DNA from: Brachionus koreanus
Lineage: Eukaryota; Rotifera; Eurotatoria; Ploima; Brachionidae
Direction of reading: 5' to 3'
Length of the DNA stretch: 44,561 nt
NCBI GenBank assembly: GCA_016987375.1
Contig: PJRA01000030.1
Coordinates: 208,333-252,893, forward strand
In this document: piece by piece, positions 10,306-20,654 of the stretch
Layout: every line of letters starts with the position of its first letter
How positions within the stretch are numbered: position 1 is the stretch's first letter
Position numbers and translations under genes: made by a program
Notes under the pieces: model-generated
Told to the model about the DNA's origin: nothing
What the model saw: only the letters and a program-made list of their open reading frames with translations
The model's database searches: none

Positions 10306-10480
10306 AAATAAGCACATTTTGTAAAAAAAAATTAATCAATATTAATATTTTTGATTCTAGATTTTAGTTTAAAAATAAAATTATCAAAAATTACTATATT
10401 TATTTAACTGAAAACTAAGAAAAAACGTTATGTCAAGCATCTAAAAACCCCTTAGGATTTTGAGGGCTAAACTTTTAAGT
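10306..10480. repeat. Dispersed repeat, copy 1 (pair with 14092-14262)
   Basis: About 170 bp are shared in direct orientation with 14092-14262. Common blocks are CATTTTGTAAAAAAAA, TTTTTGATTCTAGATTT, TTACTATATTTATTTAACTG and TCAAGCRTCTAAAAA followed by a C-rich/G-rich hairpin motif. Identity looks like roughly 80 percent by eye. It is not coding. Confidence 0.65.
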
Positions 10481-10897
10481 GTTATATTAAATTTTGGAAC
10501 ATGTTATTCAAACTGTAGGACATTGTTAAAAATCCGCCTTCAACAAATTTTCTTTTTTATGGAGAAAATACTAAAATTTCTACTAAAAAAAAGTATTAGA
10601 TATTTAGATTTAATTAAGGTTTACAAAGTTTCATTAATGCTAAGTTATCAATTATGTTGGATATATTTTTTTTCTTTCTCTTGTTTTATCAAGTTTATTT
10701 TTAAGGGCTTAGAACTAATGCTCTAAATGCATATTTTTGAATTATGTTAAAGGTGAATTAATTAAGACAAAGCAAGTCGTACGATGCGTTTTGAAAATTT
10801 GAAAAAAATGAAACTCTGTATTTAATATTGCTAGTTTTAAGACATTGTGACATTGCAATATCTATAAAAAAAAAATAGTTTTTATTCGAAGTAAAAA
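10481..10897. other. 5' flank of the GNPDA gene
   Basis: AT-rich, with no gene. An 88-codon open frame (10460-10726) is made of common AT-rich codons and has no motif, so I do not call it. No clear core promoter element can be assigned. Confidence 0.4.
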
Positions 10898-11707
10898 ATG
10901 AGACTAGTTATTCTCGATGACTATGATGGAGTTAGTTCTTGGGCGGCTCGATATATTAAGCGAAGAATTTTAGAATTTGCCCCATCGTCTGATAAATATT
11001 TCGTACTTGGCTTGCCTACAGGCGGCACACCTCTTGGAACTTACAAAAAGCTAATCGAATTCTGTAAAAAAGGTGAATTATCATTCAAGTATGTCAAGAC
11101 TTTTAATATGGACGAGTATGTCGGCTTGCCAAGAGATCATCCAGAGTCCTATCATTCATTCATGTTCGATAACTTCTTTAAACATATCGATATTGATCCA
11201 AACAATGTTCACATTCTGGACGGTAATGCGGTTGACTTGAATAAAGAATGTGATGATTTTGAAGAAAAAATAAAGCAATCTGGTGGTATAGAACTTTTTG
11301 TAGGTGGAATCGGTCCAGATGGACATATAGCATTTAATGAGCCTGGATCTAGTTTGGTCTCTCGAACTCGTATCAAAACTTTGGCACACGACACAATCTT
11401 GGCTAATGCAAGATTTTTTGGCAATGATATTTCCAAAGTACCATCAAATGCTCTTACAGTAGGAGTCGGTACTGTTATGGATGCCAGAGAAGTCATGATT
11501 CTAATAACTGGTGCTGCAAAAGCATTGGCCTTGCATATGGCCATAGAAGAAGGCATAAATCATATGTGGACTGTAAGCGCTTTTCAACAGCATCCGAGAT
11601 CTGTTTTTGTTTGTGATGAAGAAGCTACTTTGGAGCTTAAAGTAAAAACTGTCAAATATTTCAAAAGTTTGATGTATGTTCATAACAAACTAGTAGAAAA
11701 TTATTAG
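10898..11707 (+). CDS. GNPDA: Glucosamine-6-phosphate deaminase
   Basis: A single-exon, 269-aa protein very close to animal GNPDA1/2 throughout. It converts glucosamine-6-phosphate to fructose-6-phosphate and ammonia in the cytosol, linking amino-sugar catabolism to glycolysis. Family motifs are intact: [18 protein letters not shown] (38-54), [20 protein letters not shown] (68-87), and [18 protein letters not shown] (136-153). Catalytic residues by comparison with the bacterial enzyme are Asp72, Asp141, His143 and Glu148, all present. The C-terminus ends at VHNKLVENY, without the roughly 20-residue tail of the human enzymes and close to bacterial length. It stands alone, with more than 1 kb of repeat-rich DNA on either side. 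Confidence 0.96.
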   Translation: MRLVILDDYDGVSSWAARYIKRRILEFAPSSDKYFVLGLPTGGTPLGTYKKLIEFCKKGELSFKYVKTFNMDEYVGLPRDHPESYHSFMFDNFFKHIDIDPNNVHILDGNAVDLNKECDDFEEKIKQSGGIELFVGGIGPDGHIAFNEPGSSLVSRTRIKTLAHDTILANARFFGNDISKVPSNALTVGVGTVMDAREVMILITGAAKALALHMAIEEGINHMWTVSAFQQHPRSVFVCDEEATLELKVKTVKYFKSLMYVHNKLVENY

Positions 11708-12789
11708 TTTTACTTTGCTATTTGTTCAAAAGACAATTTTTTTAGAGTTAATTTAAAATTTATAATAAAATTATAAAAAATAGTGTTTATTTAGTCCTTA
11801 GAATTAAAATGACCCAAATAACCCAGAAAAAAAAAAACTTATTGACAAAAAAAAATTTTTCGAACAAACCAAAAATACTTTTTTTTGAAATTTTTAATTA
11901 ACTCATTATGCAAGCATCCAAACCTCAGATATTAATTTAAAATATAATTTTGAAAATTAAATCCGACTTTAAATTATTCTCATCGATGTGTTTGTAATAA
12001 TTTTTCCTAGTTTTTGAATGTACCAATGTTTAATCTATTTAAGTCGGTAAGTATGTTCAGTAAGTCTCAGTATTAAGTAATCTACCACAGCTTGGTATAT
12101 ATTTTATTTTTGATCAAATGATTGGCACCACAATTTTGTATTTACCATCAAATTTTTAATTAAAGATAGTATTTTGATGTTATGGAAACTTTAAAGCCTA
12201 AAAAAATATTTTAAAAAAGTTTATCATTTTTTTTGGTAAAAACACAGGTTATTTTCTTTTTGAAATTTTGGGTAACCATTTTTAAATACTTGTTAGTTAA
12301 AAATTTTTTCAAAATGAGAATATTAATTTTTCAGACTTTTGTGATGATAGTATTTTGTTTATCTCGGACACTGATTGTGTTAAAACAGAGTACTTATTAA
12401 GATGCAATAAGCATATCTTTCAGACTAGGTCTCAGGCTTAGCTTTTTTCGATTATTCTATTATTTACTTTCTTATTTAGAGCTTAATTCAATGTCAAATA
12501 CTCGAACAATGAAGACCTCTTTACACTAGACTTAAAAATATCTATTTTTATCTATTTTTGAATTTATTGACAGCTGGAACTTGCAATAACTTTCGATGAT
12601 AAGCCATTCGATTAGTTAACTAGCCTATCATTTAAAAGCTGGTACCCTACAAGCAGTTGGTTGAGGTTTAATCAGAGATTCTTCTCATATACTTTCTAAT
12701 TCCTTGGGCAGGTTAAGTTTGGAACAATGAGTAACATGGCGCAAGATGAATGGCTTAACTTACAGCTACTTTGTCTTAGCTTTTCTTTT
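11708..12789. other. AT-rich intergenic stretch
   Basis: Contains the 3' UTR of GNPDA. Base composition becomes less extreme after about 12350, possibly because decayed LINE sequence extends leftward from the recognisable remnant at 12790. No gene is supported. Confidence 0.4.
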
Positions 12790-13225
12790 TACATTTTATT
12801 TCAGGAAAATAAGTTCTAGAATACTATTTACCTGCCTGGAATTCTTAATTAAAAAAGGTGTATTTAGACTAGAACAAGTACAAAGACGAACAACGAAACT
12901 TGTTTCACAAATAAGAAGTTTAGAAACTCTAAAAGAAAGGCGAAAGTCTGGAGATCAGATTCATTTTTATAAAATTCACAACAAATACAATCATGTCAAT
13001 TAGTATTACGATGCGGAGCTCATGAGTTTAGTGAATAATGAAGGACCAAGTGGAGGGGTAAAGGGAGCAGAGCATCGCATTTGCTTGAAAATGTGAAGCA
13101 AAGTTATTCTTTCTATCAAACCGAATAGTAAGTAAATGGAATGTGCTTCAAACGTCGGTTGTCAGGGCAAGTTCAATCAATCAGTTCAAAAAAAGAGTGC
13201 ATAATGTCAGTAGAAATAGAAAAAA
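12790..13225 (+). mobile_element. Decayed LINE reverse-transcriptase C-terminus
   Basis: Plus-strand frames contain the RT thumb/C-terminal signature of CR1/jockey elements: FRLEQVQRRTTKLVSQIRSL, ETLKERRKSGDQIHFYKIHN and NKYNHVN, then a broken remainder that ends at AAAGAGTGCATAATGTCAGT. The same block is present at 35220-35475 as FKQLQRRATKLVPQIRSL with an extra segment, so this copy has lost about 11 codons (NYESILANLEL). Several stops and frameshifts show it is dead. Confidence 0.75.
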
Positions 13226-13995
13226 TTAAAAGCCTAATAATAATAGTTAATATTCTACGGTCAAGTTTAGTTTAACTAAACTGACAAAGCAGGAAGACTA
13301 ACGTAATCCCGCTATAGTAGACTTTTCGTTTTTTTTGTTTCTACCGACATTGTCNNNNNNNNNNNNNNNNNNNNNNNNNNNNNNNNNNNNNNNNNNNNNN
13401 NNNNNNNNNNNNNNNNNNNNNNNNNNNNNNNNNNNNNNNNNNNNNNNNNNNNNNNNNNNNNNNNNNNNNNNNNNNNNNNNNNNNNNNNNNNNNNNNNNNN
13501 NNNNNNNNNNNNNNNNNNNNNNNNNNNNNNNNNNNNNNNNNNNNNNNNNNNNNNNNNNNNNNNNNNNNNNNNNNNNNNNNNNNNNNNNNNNNNNNNNNNN
13601 NNNNNNNNNNNNNNNNNNNNNNNNNNNNNNNNNNNNNNNNNNNNNNNNNNNNNNNNNNNNNNNNNNNNNNNNNNNNNNNNNNNNNNNNNNNNNNNNNNNN
13701 NNNNNNNNNNNNNNNNNNNNNNNNNNNNNNNNNNNNNNNNNNNNNNNNNNNNNNNNNNNNNNNNNNNNNNNNNNNNNNNNNNNNNNNNNNNNNNNNNNNN
13801 NNNNNNNNNNNNNNNNNNNNNNNNNNNNNNNNNNNNNNNNNNNNNNNNNNNNNNNNNNNGCTAATTCAACTCTTAAACCGTCTGCATTTAACATTGAGAT
13901 TTTTTGCCTAGCAATCTTTGAGTTTCCAATATACATTACTTTACACTTGGATTCATTAAATTCCATACTCCAACGTTTCGACCACTCAACCATCT
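13226..13995 (-). mobile_element. Family A LINE copy in minus orientation, split by an assembly gap
   Basis: Read on the minus strand, 13993-13860 encodes the RT palm end (MVEWSKRWSMEFNESKCKVM and the following YIGNS), which is the W-MEFN-KCKVM motif of non-LTR reverse transcriptases. The gap 13355-13859 follows. Beyond it 13354-13226 is the family A 3' end (NVGRNKKNEKSTIAGLR stop, hairpin, ATT tail). The distance is compatible with one continuous element if the gap length is about right, but gap sizes are often nominal. Confidence 0.72.
13355..13859. other. Assembly gap (505 N)
   Basis: Run of N inside a LINE copy. Gaps of this kind usually form where near-identical repeat copies could not be joined. 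Confidence 0.99.
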
Positions 13996-14002
13996 TGTCA
14001 AT

Positions 14003-14090
14003 GCCTACTACGAGAATACGTTAGTCTTCCTGCTTGTTCAATTTAGTTAAACTAAATTTGATAATACTAACTAATATTAAATATTATTTT
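14003..14090 (+). mobile_element. Family A LINE 3' end, plus orientation
   Basis: Immediately after the minus-oriented RT fragment, the plus strand carries ACGTTAGTCTTCCTGC, the hairpin ATTTAGTTAAACTAAAT and an AT-rich tail. The two outer hairpin bases differ from the 1-140 copy on both sides (G-C to A-T), so pairing is kept. Confidence 0.68.
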
Positions 14091-14091
14091 T

Positions 14092-14262
14092 ATTATAAAC
14101 ATATTTTGTAAAAAAAATTAATTAATTTTAGCATTTTTTGATTCTAGATTTAAGATTAAACAAAAAAATAATCAAAAGTTACTATATTTATTTAACTGAA
14201 GACAAAGAAAAAATTTAATCTCAAGCGTCTAAAAAACTCCTCAGGGTTTTGAATGTTATATT
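14092..14262. repeat. Dispersed repeat, copy 2 (pair with 10306-10480)
   Basis: Direct-orientation partner of 10306-10480. It lies directly behind a LINE tail here, but no LINE precedes the other copy, so it is a separate repeat rather than LINE sequence. About 270 bp of plain AT-rich DNA follow before the MRPL37 stop. Confidence 0.62.
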
Positions 14263-14534
14263 TTTATAAAATAGTCATTATCTCCCAGATCCTACAAATG
14301 ATAACTTCTGGATTCACACTTAAATAATTTTATATAAGAAGAATGACTTTTAATTAACTAGATTTACTCAATTCTATTGCTTAGTTCATTAAAAATAAAT
14401 TAATAAATAAAATTTTAAATATTTTTAAAGTTTTAAATTTTGATAAAACGGACGACATGCATGAGAAAAACATTTTTTTATTTATTCTAAAAAATAAAAA
14501 TAAGATTAATAATTATTGTTGAATAAATTTTTTA

Positions 14535-15903
14535 TTAATCTTTTGAACCATGAGCAAAATAAGCTAGAAATTTTTGAAAAACCCTCGGATTGTATTGTAA
14601 ATTTCTTAGAGCCATGCGTTGAATATTTTTTTGAGTCGGATAGGGTAAAGTTTCTACAGTTGGTCTATTCATGTATATCTCATTTTGACTTTCATCATCA
14701 TAAAATACAATATTTTTTATGCCTCTATTATCCTTTAAATTAAGTGTATTCAACTGAAAAGTAGCATAATTAAAACGTTGGTTTGTAACTGATATTCCAT
14801 TGACCACTATGGGTTTTTCAAGCAATCCATCTTTGTCTACTGTCAGCTTCAACAAGTCAGCCTGAGCATATGCAGTTCCGAAAAGAATCATTATGAGCCT
14901 AGATATGTCTTGTTCATTTGTAAAATCATCATCATTTATATTAATAATTGTCTGAATGGCCTTTCCATTTAAATCTGAGCGATTATCAATCAAGCATTTC
15001 TTGCCAAGATTATAAATATGCTGATCCTTCAGATCAATTGTGGGAAATATTGGATACATATTTAAAAACTCATAATCACTTGTTTTTTCAATTTGATTTT
15101 TGGACAAAATTTGGGTTAAAGTATTATTACCCAAAATACAAAAATCCAAATTTCTATTTATAGAAATCAAATCATTACCACGATTAATTATGGCTTCAAT
15201 GTTACAGTTTTCAAAAACTTCTCTGGTCATTAGAGTGGTAGGATTTTTTTTGAACAAATTAGCATTTGATAAACGTATTAAATTGTTTAATAGAATAAAC
15301 ATTTGTTTTCTATGTGGTGTGCCGTATTGTTTTCCAATAACGAATTTTGGGTCATTGGGAATTTTGAGAGGCGGGCATTGTTCTTTTGTTGGATTAAAGG
15401 CCAAAGATTGTTTCAAATAATTCTTTACCATTTCATCCTAGGGCAAAAATCTTGAAAAATTTTTTTCATTTTTTTTAATTTTTAAATACTTGAGATGACA
15501 AGTCTTGGTTTTGGATTGAGTTTTGGATAGCCGATGGTATGCCTTTGATAGGCTGTGATTTAGTTAACAAACATGCTTGATCAATACCAGCATGCAATTT
15601 GACGCTGCTATCAAACAATTTAATCGGATTTTCATGATAATTTTTATTGTCCTTAATAGTCAATTGAGGAAAAAATTGCTCTAATAAAGGATGTCGTCTT
15701 GGAGGTATCCATTTCGGTGATTCTGGTTTCGGTATAGTTTCTGGATGTAAAGGATCAATTATTTTTACATTTTTCAAGCTTTTTGGAATATTTAGCTTTG
15801 GTTCAATCATATGACCATGAACCTGATAACGCCACTTCCATTGACGACCATATGGTTTTGAGTAAAATTTTAGCTTGCCAGCTATTTGCAGTTTGGTGAC
15901 CAT
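14535..15903 (-). CDS. MRPL37: Mitochondrial large-subunit ribosomal protein mL37
   Basis: Two minus-strand exons, 15903-15490 and 15437-14535, are joined across a 52-bp GT-AG intron in phase 0, giving 438 aa (human about 423). Diagnostic blocks agree with MRPL37: the QACLLTKSQPIKGIPSAI segment in exon 1, MYPIFPTIDLKDQHIYNL, RLIMILFGTAYAQADLL, FQLNTLNLKDNRGIKNIVFY and the C-terminal RVFQKFLAYFAHGS. The protein is an animal-specific component of the mitochondrial large ribosomal subunit, related to mS30 and without a bacterial counterpart. An N-terminal mitochondrial import sequence is plausible (MVTKLQIAGKLKFYSKPYGR is basic with no acidic residue). The splice junction SSQ|DEMVKNYL is inferred from frame and alignment to the family. 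Confidence 0.92.
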
Positions 15904-16020
15904 TTTTTTCTTAAATAAGAAATATTTACTGAATTAATTCATTAAAAATTTTAAATTTTTATCGCGTTTTATTCAAAACTTTTGTAAAGTTTTATTATAT
16001 TTGTCTTACAATGCCATTAT

Positions 16021-16140
16021 GTTTTAGTTTAGTTTAGTTTATTGAATAAACACAAAAGGCACTATTGATGACATACACTGTTGTTTATAGTACCATGTCT
16101 GTGAATTATTTTATATATAAATATTTCTTTTAGATTAAAT
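16021..16140 (-). mobile_element. 5'-truncated family B LINE 3' UTR
   Basis: On the minus strand this reads TATATAAAATAATTCACAGA CATGG.. and ends in AATAAACTAAACTAAAC, matching 4005-4092. It contains only the 3' UTR. A 66-codon open frame just upstream on the same strand (16340-16140) has no recognisable motif. Confidence 0.7.
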
Positions 16141-17189
16141 TAACTGATTGAATGAATAAGAAAAAAAAAACAATATGAATAGTTTGCCTGGGTTGATAGT
16201 TTAGCTGTTTGTACTGATGCTTTGGTTCTAAGCAGATGCTTCTCAGAATTCTTTTTGATTCTAGCTCTTCTTTGTCTTCTTTCGTCAATGTGTCTTTCTC
16301 TAGTGTCCATGTCTAACACAGTTGTTCTAAGCGTAACCAATTATGATCTTGTTGAAAATAGCAGTAGAAGAGGGATAATATCCTAAATTGATAATTATTT
16401 AGTTCTACACCGTGTATGATATTTAAAAAAAAAATATTTTTTCAAATTTTTTGTTATTATCAGATGATCATTAGGTAAAGTCTCCTTCAAACTCTCTCGA
16501 TTTGAATCGAAATGATTTGGAATGTACTGAAATGAAATGTGAAATTCCCTGAGAAAGAAGAAAATAAAAAATTAACAAGAAGTATTTATGGCAATAATTG
16601 AAGTCCAAAAAAACTTGAGTGCATCTAAATTCAGATCTTGTAAAGAATATTTAAAAAAGGTTTTGTAAAATTTACAAATTTACAATTTTTAATTTTTTAA
16701 AAGTTTAAATCTGGAATATTTACAAAATTAAAATTTAAACCAAATTTATAGAAAAAATGTGAAAAACAAGAGCTTTTTAGAATTTTCCATTAGATAGGTA
16801 AATTTACGTTAAATTACCAGAATTTTGTTCTGTTAGCTTAATTTTTCTTTTAGGACTAAGGCTTGTTACCTACTTTGTTGGTGGTTTAATAATTAGAAAG
16901 TAAGATGAATAAATACTTGAGTGAATTAAAAAAAAAAATTTTTTTTCAAATAGAAAATGAATGAATGTTTCGTATCAAAATACAATCAAGACCTCTTGAT
17001 TTTGCTCTTAAATTATATGAAAATAAATAAAATTGAAAGCCAAAAATAAATTATATTTCTAGGTATTAAATTTAATAGTAAATTAGATTTCAACTCAATA
17101 ATTAATGAAATTAAAAAATGTTGTAATTTGATCAATTATAAACAATTTTTTCTCTTGTTTAAACTCATTATCAGAAACTAATATTAACA
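16141..17189. other. AT-rich intergenic stretch
   Basis: No gene is supported. A short palindrome TCGATTTGAATCGA lies near 16497-16510, and a TGTGAAATTCCCTGAG motif near 16538. Confidence 0.4.
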
Positions 17190-17362
17190 AATGAAGACCA
17201 GAGGGGTCTTTTGAACTCCTTCTGAAACTTCTTTTATTAGTTTTTTATTTAATAAATTTAATCATTTTTATAATTTTTTTTAATCATATCTCAGATCAAA
17301 ACAATATTATAAAATTATTTAATTTTTTTTACAAAATAGCTGAAACAAAGTAAAAAAACGAG
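17190..17362 (+). repeat. Dispersed repeat with the uninterrupted (empty) MITE target site
   Basis: Partner of 8427-8541: AAGACCAGAGGGGTCTTTTG, then a shared TTTTTTATTTAATAAATTTAATC region, then GTAAAAAAACGAGTCAAA at 17350-17367. In the other copy the MITE 8542-8883 separates GTAAAAAAACG from AAAAACGAGTTAAA. This copy has about 50 bp more between the two shared blocks. Confidence 0.62.
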
Positions 17363-18113
17363 TCAAAAAATACCTCCGACCTTTCATTGTGAAAGGATAC
17401 AGGTTTTTCATTACTCTGCCGTCAGGTCTATTCTTATTCTAAAATTTGTTACTCCCTCCAAAATTTTACATAATGACTCTTAAATAAAATTTATTTGTTA
17501 ACAGTTTATATCCTTTGACAAAATTGAGTAAAAAATGCTTTAATTTAATTGTCAAGGTTCAGCTCTTTGCTGAATTTTTTTCTTAATAATTTAAATCAAT
17601 TTAAACTCTTAAAAAATCTATTTAGAGTATTTAAAAATAAGTTGTTAATTTTGAATAAATCGTAAAACTCTAATATATTAATATAATTTTTTTAAGTAAA
17701 CGTAATTTTATTTCATATAATTTACGACTTTTGTGATAATGGAATGATTGTCGTTTAAATTTCAAAATTAAGAATTATATTTTTTTAAAATATCCTATTT
17801 TAAAATATAAAAAATCTATTATTTAAAAGAATTGATTCAATGATTACAAAAATATTATACGATTTGTTTTTATTTTAAAATAAAAAAATAATCGAAGCTT
17901 TAAAAATTATTGTAAATAAATAAACAACTTATTTTTAAAATAAAACATTTAATAAAAATGCATAAAAATTAAAAGAAAAATTTTCAAATTTGAACAAATG
18001 TTGAGTTAGATGTGAATGAAAATTTCAAATTGAAAAATTTTAAATATAGAGAATTTGTTCGATTCCATTATAAAAAAAATTCAAATTAAAAAATTATCAA
18101 GAATCCACTAATA
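17363..18113. other. AT-rich intergenic stretch and 5' flank of LSM7
   Basis: A moderately GC-richer stretch at about 17370-17435 contains a CCTTTCATTGTGAAAGG hairpin; the rest is AT-rich. No gene is seen. Confidence 0.4.
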
Positions 18114-18422
18114 ATGGCCGAAAAGCATCAAGACAAGAAAAAAAAGGAAACAATTCTAGATTTGGGAAAATATTTAGATAAAAAAATAAGAGTGAAATTC
18201 AGTGGTGGCAGAGAAGTAAGTGGAGTTTTAAAGGGCTTTGATCCTCTTCTAAACATTGTACTTGATTCAACAATTGAATATATGAGAGATATGGATGATC
18301 CGTTCAAAATGACTAACGAAACAAGAGCTTTGGGACTTGTAGTATGTCGCGGTACTAGTGTTATTTTAATTTCACCTCAAGATGGCATGGAAGAGATTCA
18401 AAATCCGTTTGCAAATGCCTGA
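18114..18422 (+). CDS. LSM7: U6 snRNA-associated Sm-like protein LSm7
   Basis: 102 aa in a single exon, near the usual family length (human 103). After a Lys-rich start it has the Sm1 motif, with LGKYLDKKIRVKFSGGREVSG at about residues 16-37 continuing into LKGFDPLLNIVLD, and the Sm2 motif LGLVVCRGTSVILISPQDGM. The C-terminal IQNPFANA matches the IPNPF end of LSM7. It is one of the seven subunits of the LSm1-7 ring (cytoplasmic mRNA decay) and the LSm2-8 ring (binds the U6 3' end in the nucleus). It lies 150 bp upstream of PLRG1 on the same strand, another spliceosome-linked gene. AATAAA is at 18462-18467. Confidence 0.96.
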   Translation: MAEKHQDKKKKETILDLGKYLDKKIRVKFSGGREVSGVLKGFDPLLNIVLDSTIEYMRDMDDPFKMTNETRALGLVVCRGTSVILISPQDGMEEIQNPFANA

Positions 18423-18572
18423 ACTAAATCCCAAAACATCTTTATTTTCTTCTAGTTTCGTAATAAATTTTAAATTTAATCAAATTAATTATTTTAGTAT
18501 AAAACCAGCAAATAACTTGGCTGTTTATTTAAAAATCAAATTTTGTACTTAACTTTTAGATGTTTATTTAGA

Positions 18573-20033
18573 ATGGCGGAAACTGATATACCCAAGCATT
18601 CCGTACATACATTGGTATTTCGTTCACTCAAACGAACCCATGATATGTTTTTGTCTGATTATAACAATCCTATTGAAATAGATGAAAAAAGTCTCGAATT
18701 AAAAAAAAATATAAAGGCAAAAGATGACTATGGGTTGGTACTTGATATGCCAAAGGAAGATCGCCAACGAAAAACAAAACAAAATCAAGATGAAATAACG
18801 ATAAACAATGAGATAGAGAGTGAAAATCAAGAGTCAATTGAAGAAACAGAAATTGAACAAGAGCCAAGATCAGCGCCAGTATTTCCATCATCAAGACCAA
18901 CTGAGCAAAAATCAGATTCAAAAGCTCTCACTCTATTTGCTTCCAATCAAACAGCAATGGCACATCGCCGTAATACAATTTCAATGCCAAAACCTCAATG
19001 GCATGCTCCATGGAAGCTCTATAGGGTCATTAGTGGTCACATGGGTTGGGTCAGATGCATTGATGTTGACCCGAGCAATGAGTGGTTTGTAACTGGCGGC
19101 ACAGATCGTATTATTAAAATTTGGGATTTGGCTTCAGGTAATCTAAAGCTTTCATTAACTGGTCATGTGAGTACAGTTCGTGGTGTTCGTGTGAGCAATA
19201 GACATCCGTATTTGTTCTCATGTGGAGAAGACAAACAAGTTAAATGCTGGGACTTGGAATGCAACAAAGTTATAAGACATTATCACGGACATTTAAGTGC
19301 TTGCTATGCTCTAGCCTTGCATCCAACTTTGGATATTTTGGTAAGTGCTGGTCGTGATAATGTGGCCAGAATGTGGGACATGAGAACCAAAGTTCAAATT
19401 CATTCTTTGGAAGGACACACTAATACGGTAGCTACTGTAAAATGTCAAGATATAGATCCGCAAATAATTACGGGCAGTCATGACTCGACTATTAGATGCT
19501 GGGATATAATTGCTGGAAAGACAATGTGCACTCTGACTAATCATAAAAAAAGTGTCAGAGCGATCACATTGCATCCGAAGTTGATGAGCATGGCATCAGC
19601 TTCACCTGACAACATAAAAGAATGGAAATTGCCAAATGCTGAATTTATTCAGAACTTAAGTGGACACAATGCTGTAGTTAATGCGTTGGCATGCAATTCA
19701 GACAATGTTTTAGTCTCTGCTGCTGATAATGGTAGTATGTACATGTGGGATTGGATGACTGGCTACAATTTTCAAAAGACTCAAACTATTCCGCAACCGG
19801 GTTCGATCGATTCAGAAACGGGAATATTTGCTCTGAATTTTGATCATTCTGGAAGTCGTTTGCTAACTGGAGAAGCAGATAAGACTATTAAAATTTACAA
19901 AGAAGACGAAACAGCGGTATTTTTTTTTCTTTTTATATTTTTAAAAAGATTTTAAAAATTTTTAATACTTAAGACTGAAGAAACCCATCCAATTAACTGG
20001 AAACCGGAGTTATTAAAAAGGAAAAGGTTCTAA
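18573..20033 (+). CDS. PLRG1: Pleiotropic regulator 1 (PRL1/Prp46), spliceosomal WD40 protein
   Basis: Two exons, 18573-19916 and 19974-20033 (57-bp intron, phase 0), give 467 aa. I chose the ATG at 18573 because the open frame upstream of it has only a TTG. The N-terminus has [19 protein letters not shown], a PLRG1 signature, then an acidic/Gln-rich linker (about 50-120), then [18 protein letters not shown] (about 139-156) leading into seven WD repeats up to about residue 445. The last exon supplies [19 protein letters not shown], the conserved C-terminus, which confirms the splice. PLRG1 is a core component of the CDC5L/Prp19 complex and sits in the catalytic spliceosome. AG dinucleotides after T-rich tracts at 18558-18559 and 18570-18571 lie directly before the ATG. 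The gene converges on OXLD1 with 56 bp between stops. Confidence 0.95.
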
Positions 20034-20089
20034 GAATTAATTAACAGACTAATTGTTTTGTAAATAAAGATTTTTTTTCTAAAATAAAT

Positions 20090-20404
20090 TTATTTTAATT
20101 TCATTTTTATTTCCATTGTTAAAAAATCTCGAAGATTTACATCTTCAATTTTATCAATTTTAGACAACGCATCACGCAAGGCATGTTCTTTTTTGTCGCC
20201 TCGAGACTCATAGTATTTGACCAATTCTTCTGCATATTGTATCCAAATACAATTACTACAGCCAGACCCGCAACACATCAGCGGAACTTGAGGTGGTGGC
20301 TGTTTTGCATTCGACTTTGGATTATTGTTAAGAATCTTGACGCTTGATCCAAACTTTCGATTAATCAAGTTTCTTGTTGAACAACTTATCAATTTTGTTA
20401 GCAT
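20090..20404 (-). CDS. OXLD1: Oxidoreductase-like domain protein (OXLD1-type)
   Basis: 104 aa from the ATG at 20404; the open frame extends two GTG codons further, which I do not use. The conserved core is PPPQVPLMCCGSGCSNCIW followed by IQYAEELVKYY (about residues 36-65), the Oxidored-like domain with its CC-x3-C-x2-C cysteine motif, and the C-terminal NLRDFLTMEIKMKLK matches the LKAFLRMEI end of the human protein. The basic N-terminus (LTKLISCSTRNLINRKFG) looks like a mitochondrial presequence. The molecular function of the family is not firmly established. Its 3' end faces PLRG1. Confidence 0.88.
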   Translation of the reverse strand: MLTKLISCSTRNLINRKFGSSVKILNNNPKSNAKQPPPQVPLMCCGSGCSNCIWIQYAEELVKYYESRGDKKEHALRDALSKIDKIEDVNLRDFLTMEIKMKLK

Positions 20405-20654
20405 CACCACATTTGAGATATCTTAAATTTATTTTATATTAATTTTTTAGAACACAATATTACACAACATTTAAAAAAATTAACATTAAAAATGAATTAT
20501 ATTGTTTACTTGAAAATTTATAATTTTTACCAAAACCAATACAAACATTTAAAAACAAATTCTGCAAATTTTTGTTTATAATTATAAATACAAATTATCT
20601 TAAATCTTATTTCTCTCTTGAAAATAAATGATGAACACAAAAGGGAAATCTAAT
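20405..20654. other. 5' flank of OXLD1, AT-rich
   Basis: No gene or repeat recognised in this short AT-rich stretch. Confidence 0.4.

Noticed and set aside
10460..10726. 88-codon plus-strand open frame upstream of GNPDA
   Set aside because: Phe/Leu/Ile/Lys-dominated AT-rich translation with no motif, partly inside a dispersed repeat.
13298..14024. Two long open frames spanning the first gap
   Set aside because: They are open only because N codons have no stops; the real content is LINE sequence on the minus strand.
16140..16340. 66-codon minus-strand open frame (RERHIDERRQRRARIKKN)
   Set aside because: It is Arg-rich but runs into a truncated LINE UTR and has no recognisable domain; more likely repeat-derived or chance.
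18543..18572. Upstream extension of PLRG1 starting at TTG
   Set aside because: TTG is not a normal animal start, the family N-terminus aligns to the ATG at 18573, and a likely splice acceptor ends one base before that ATG.
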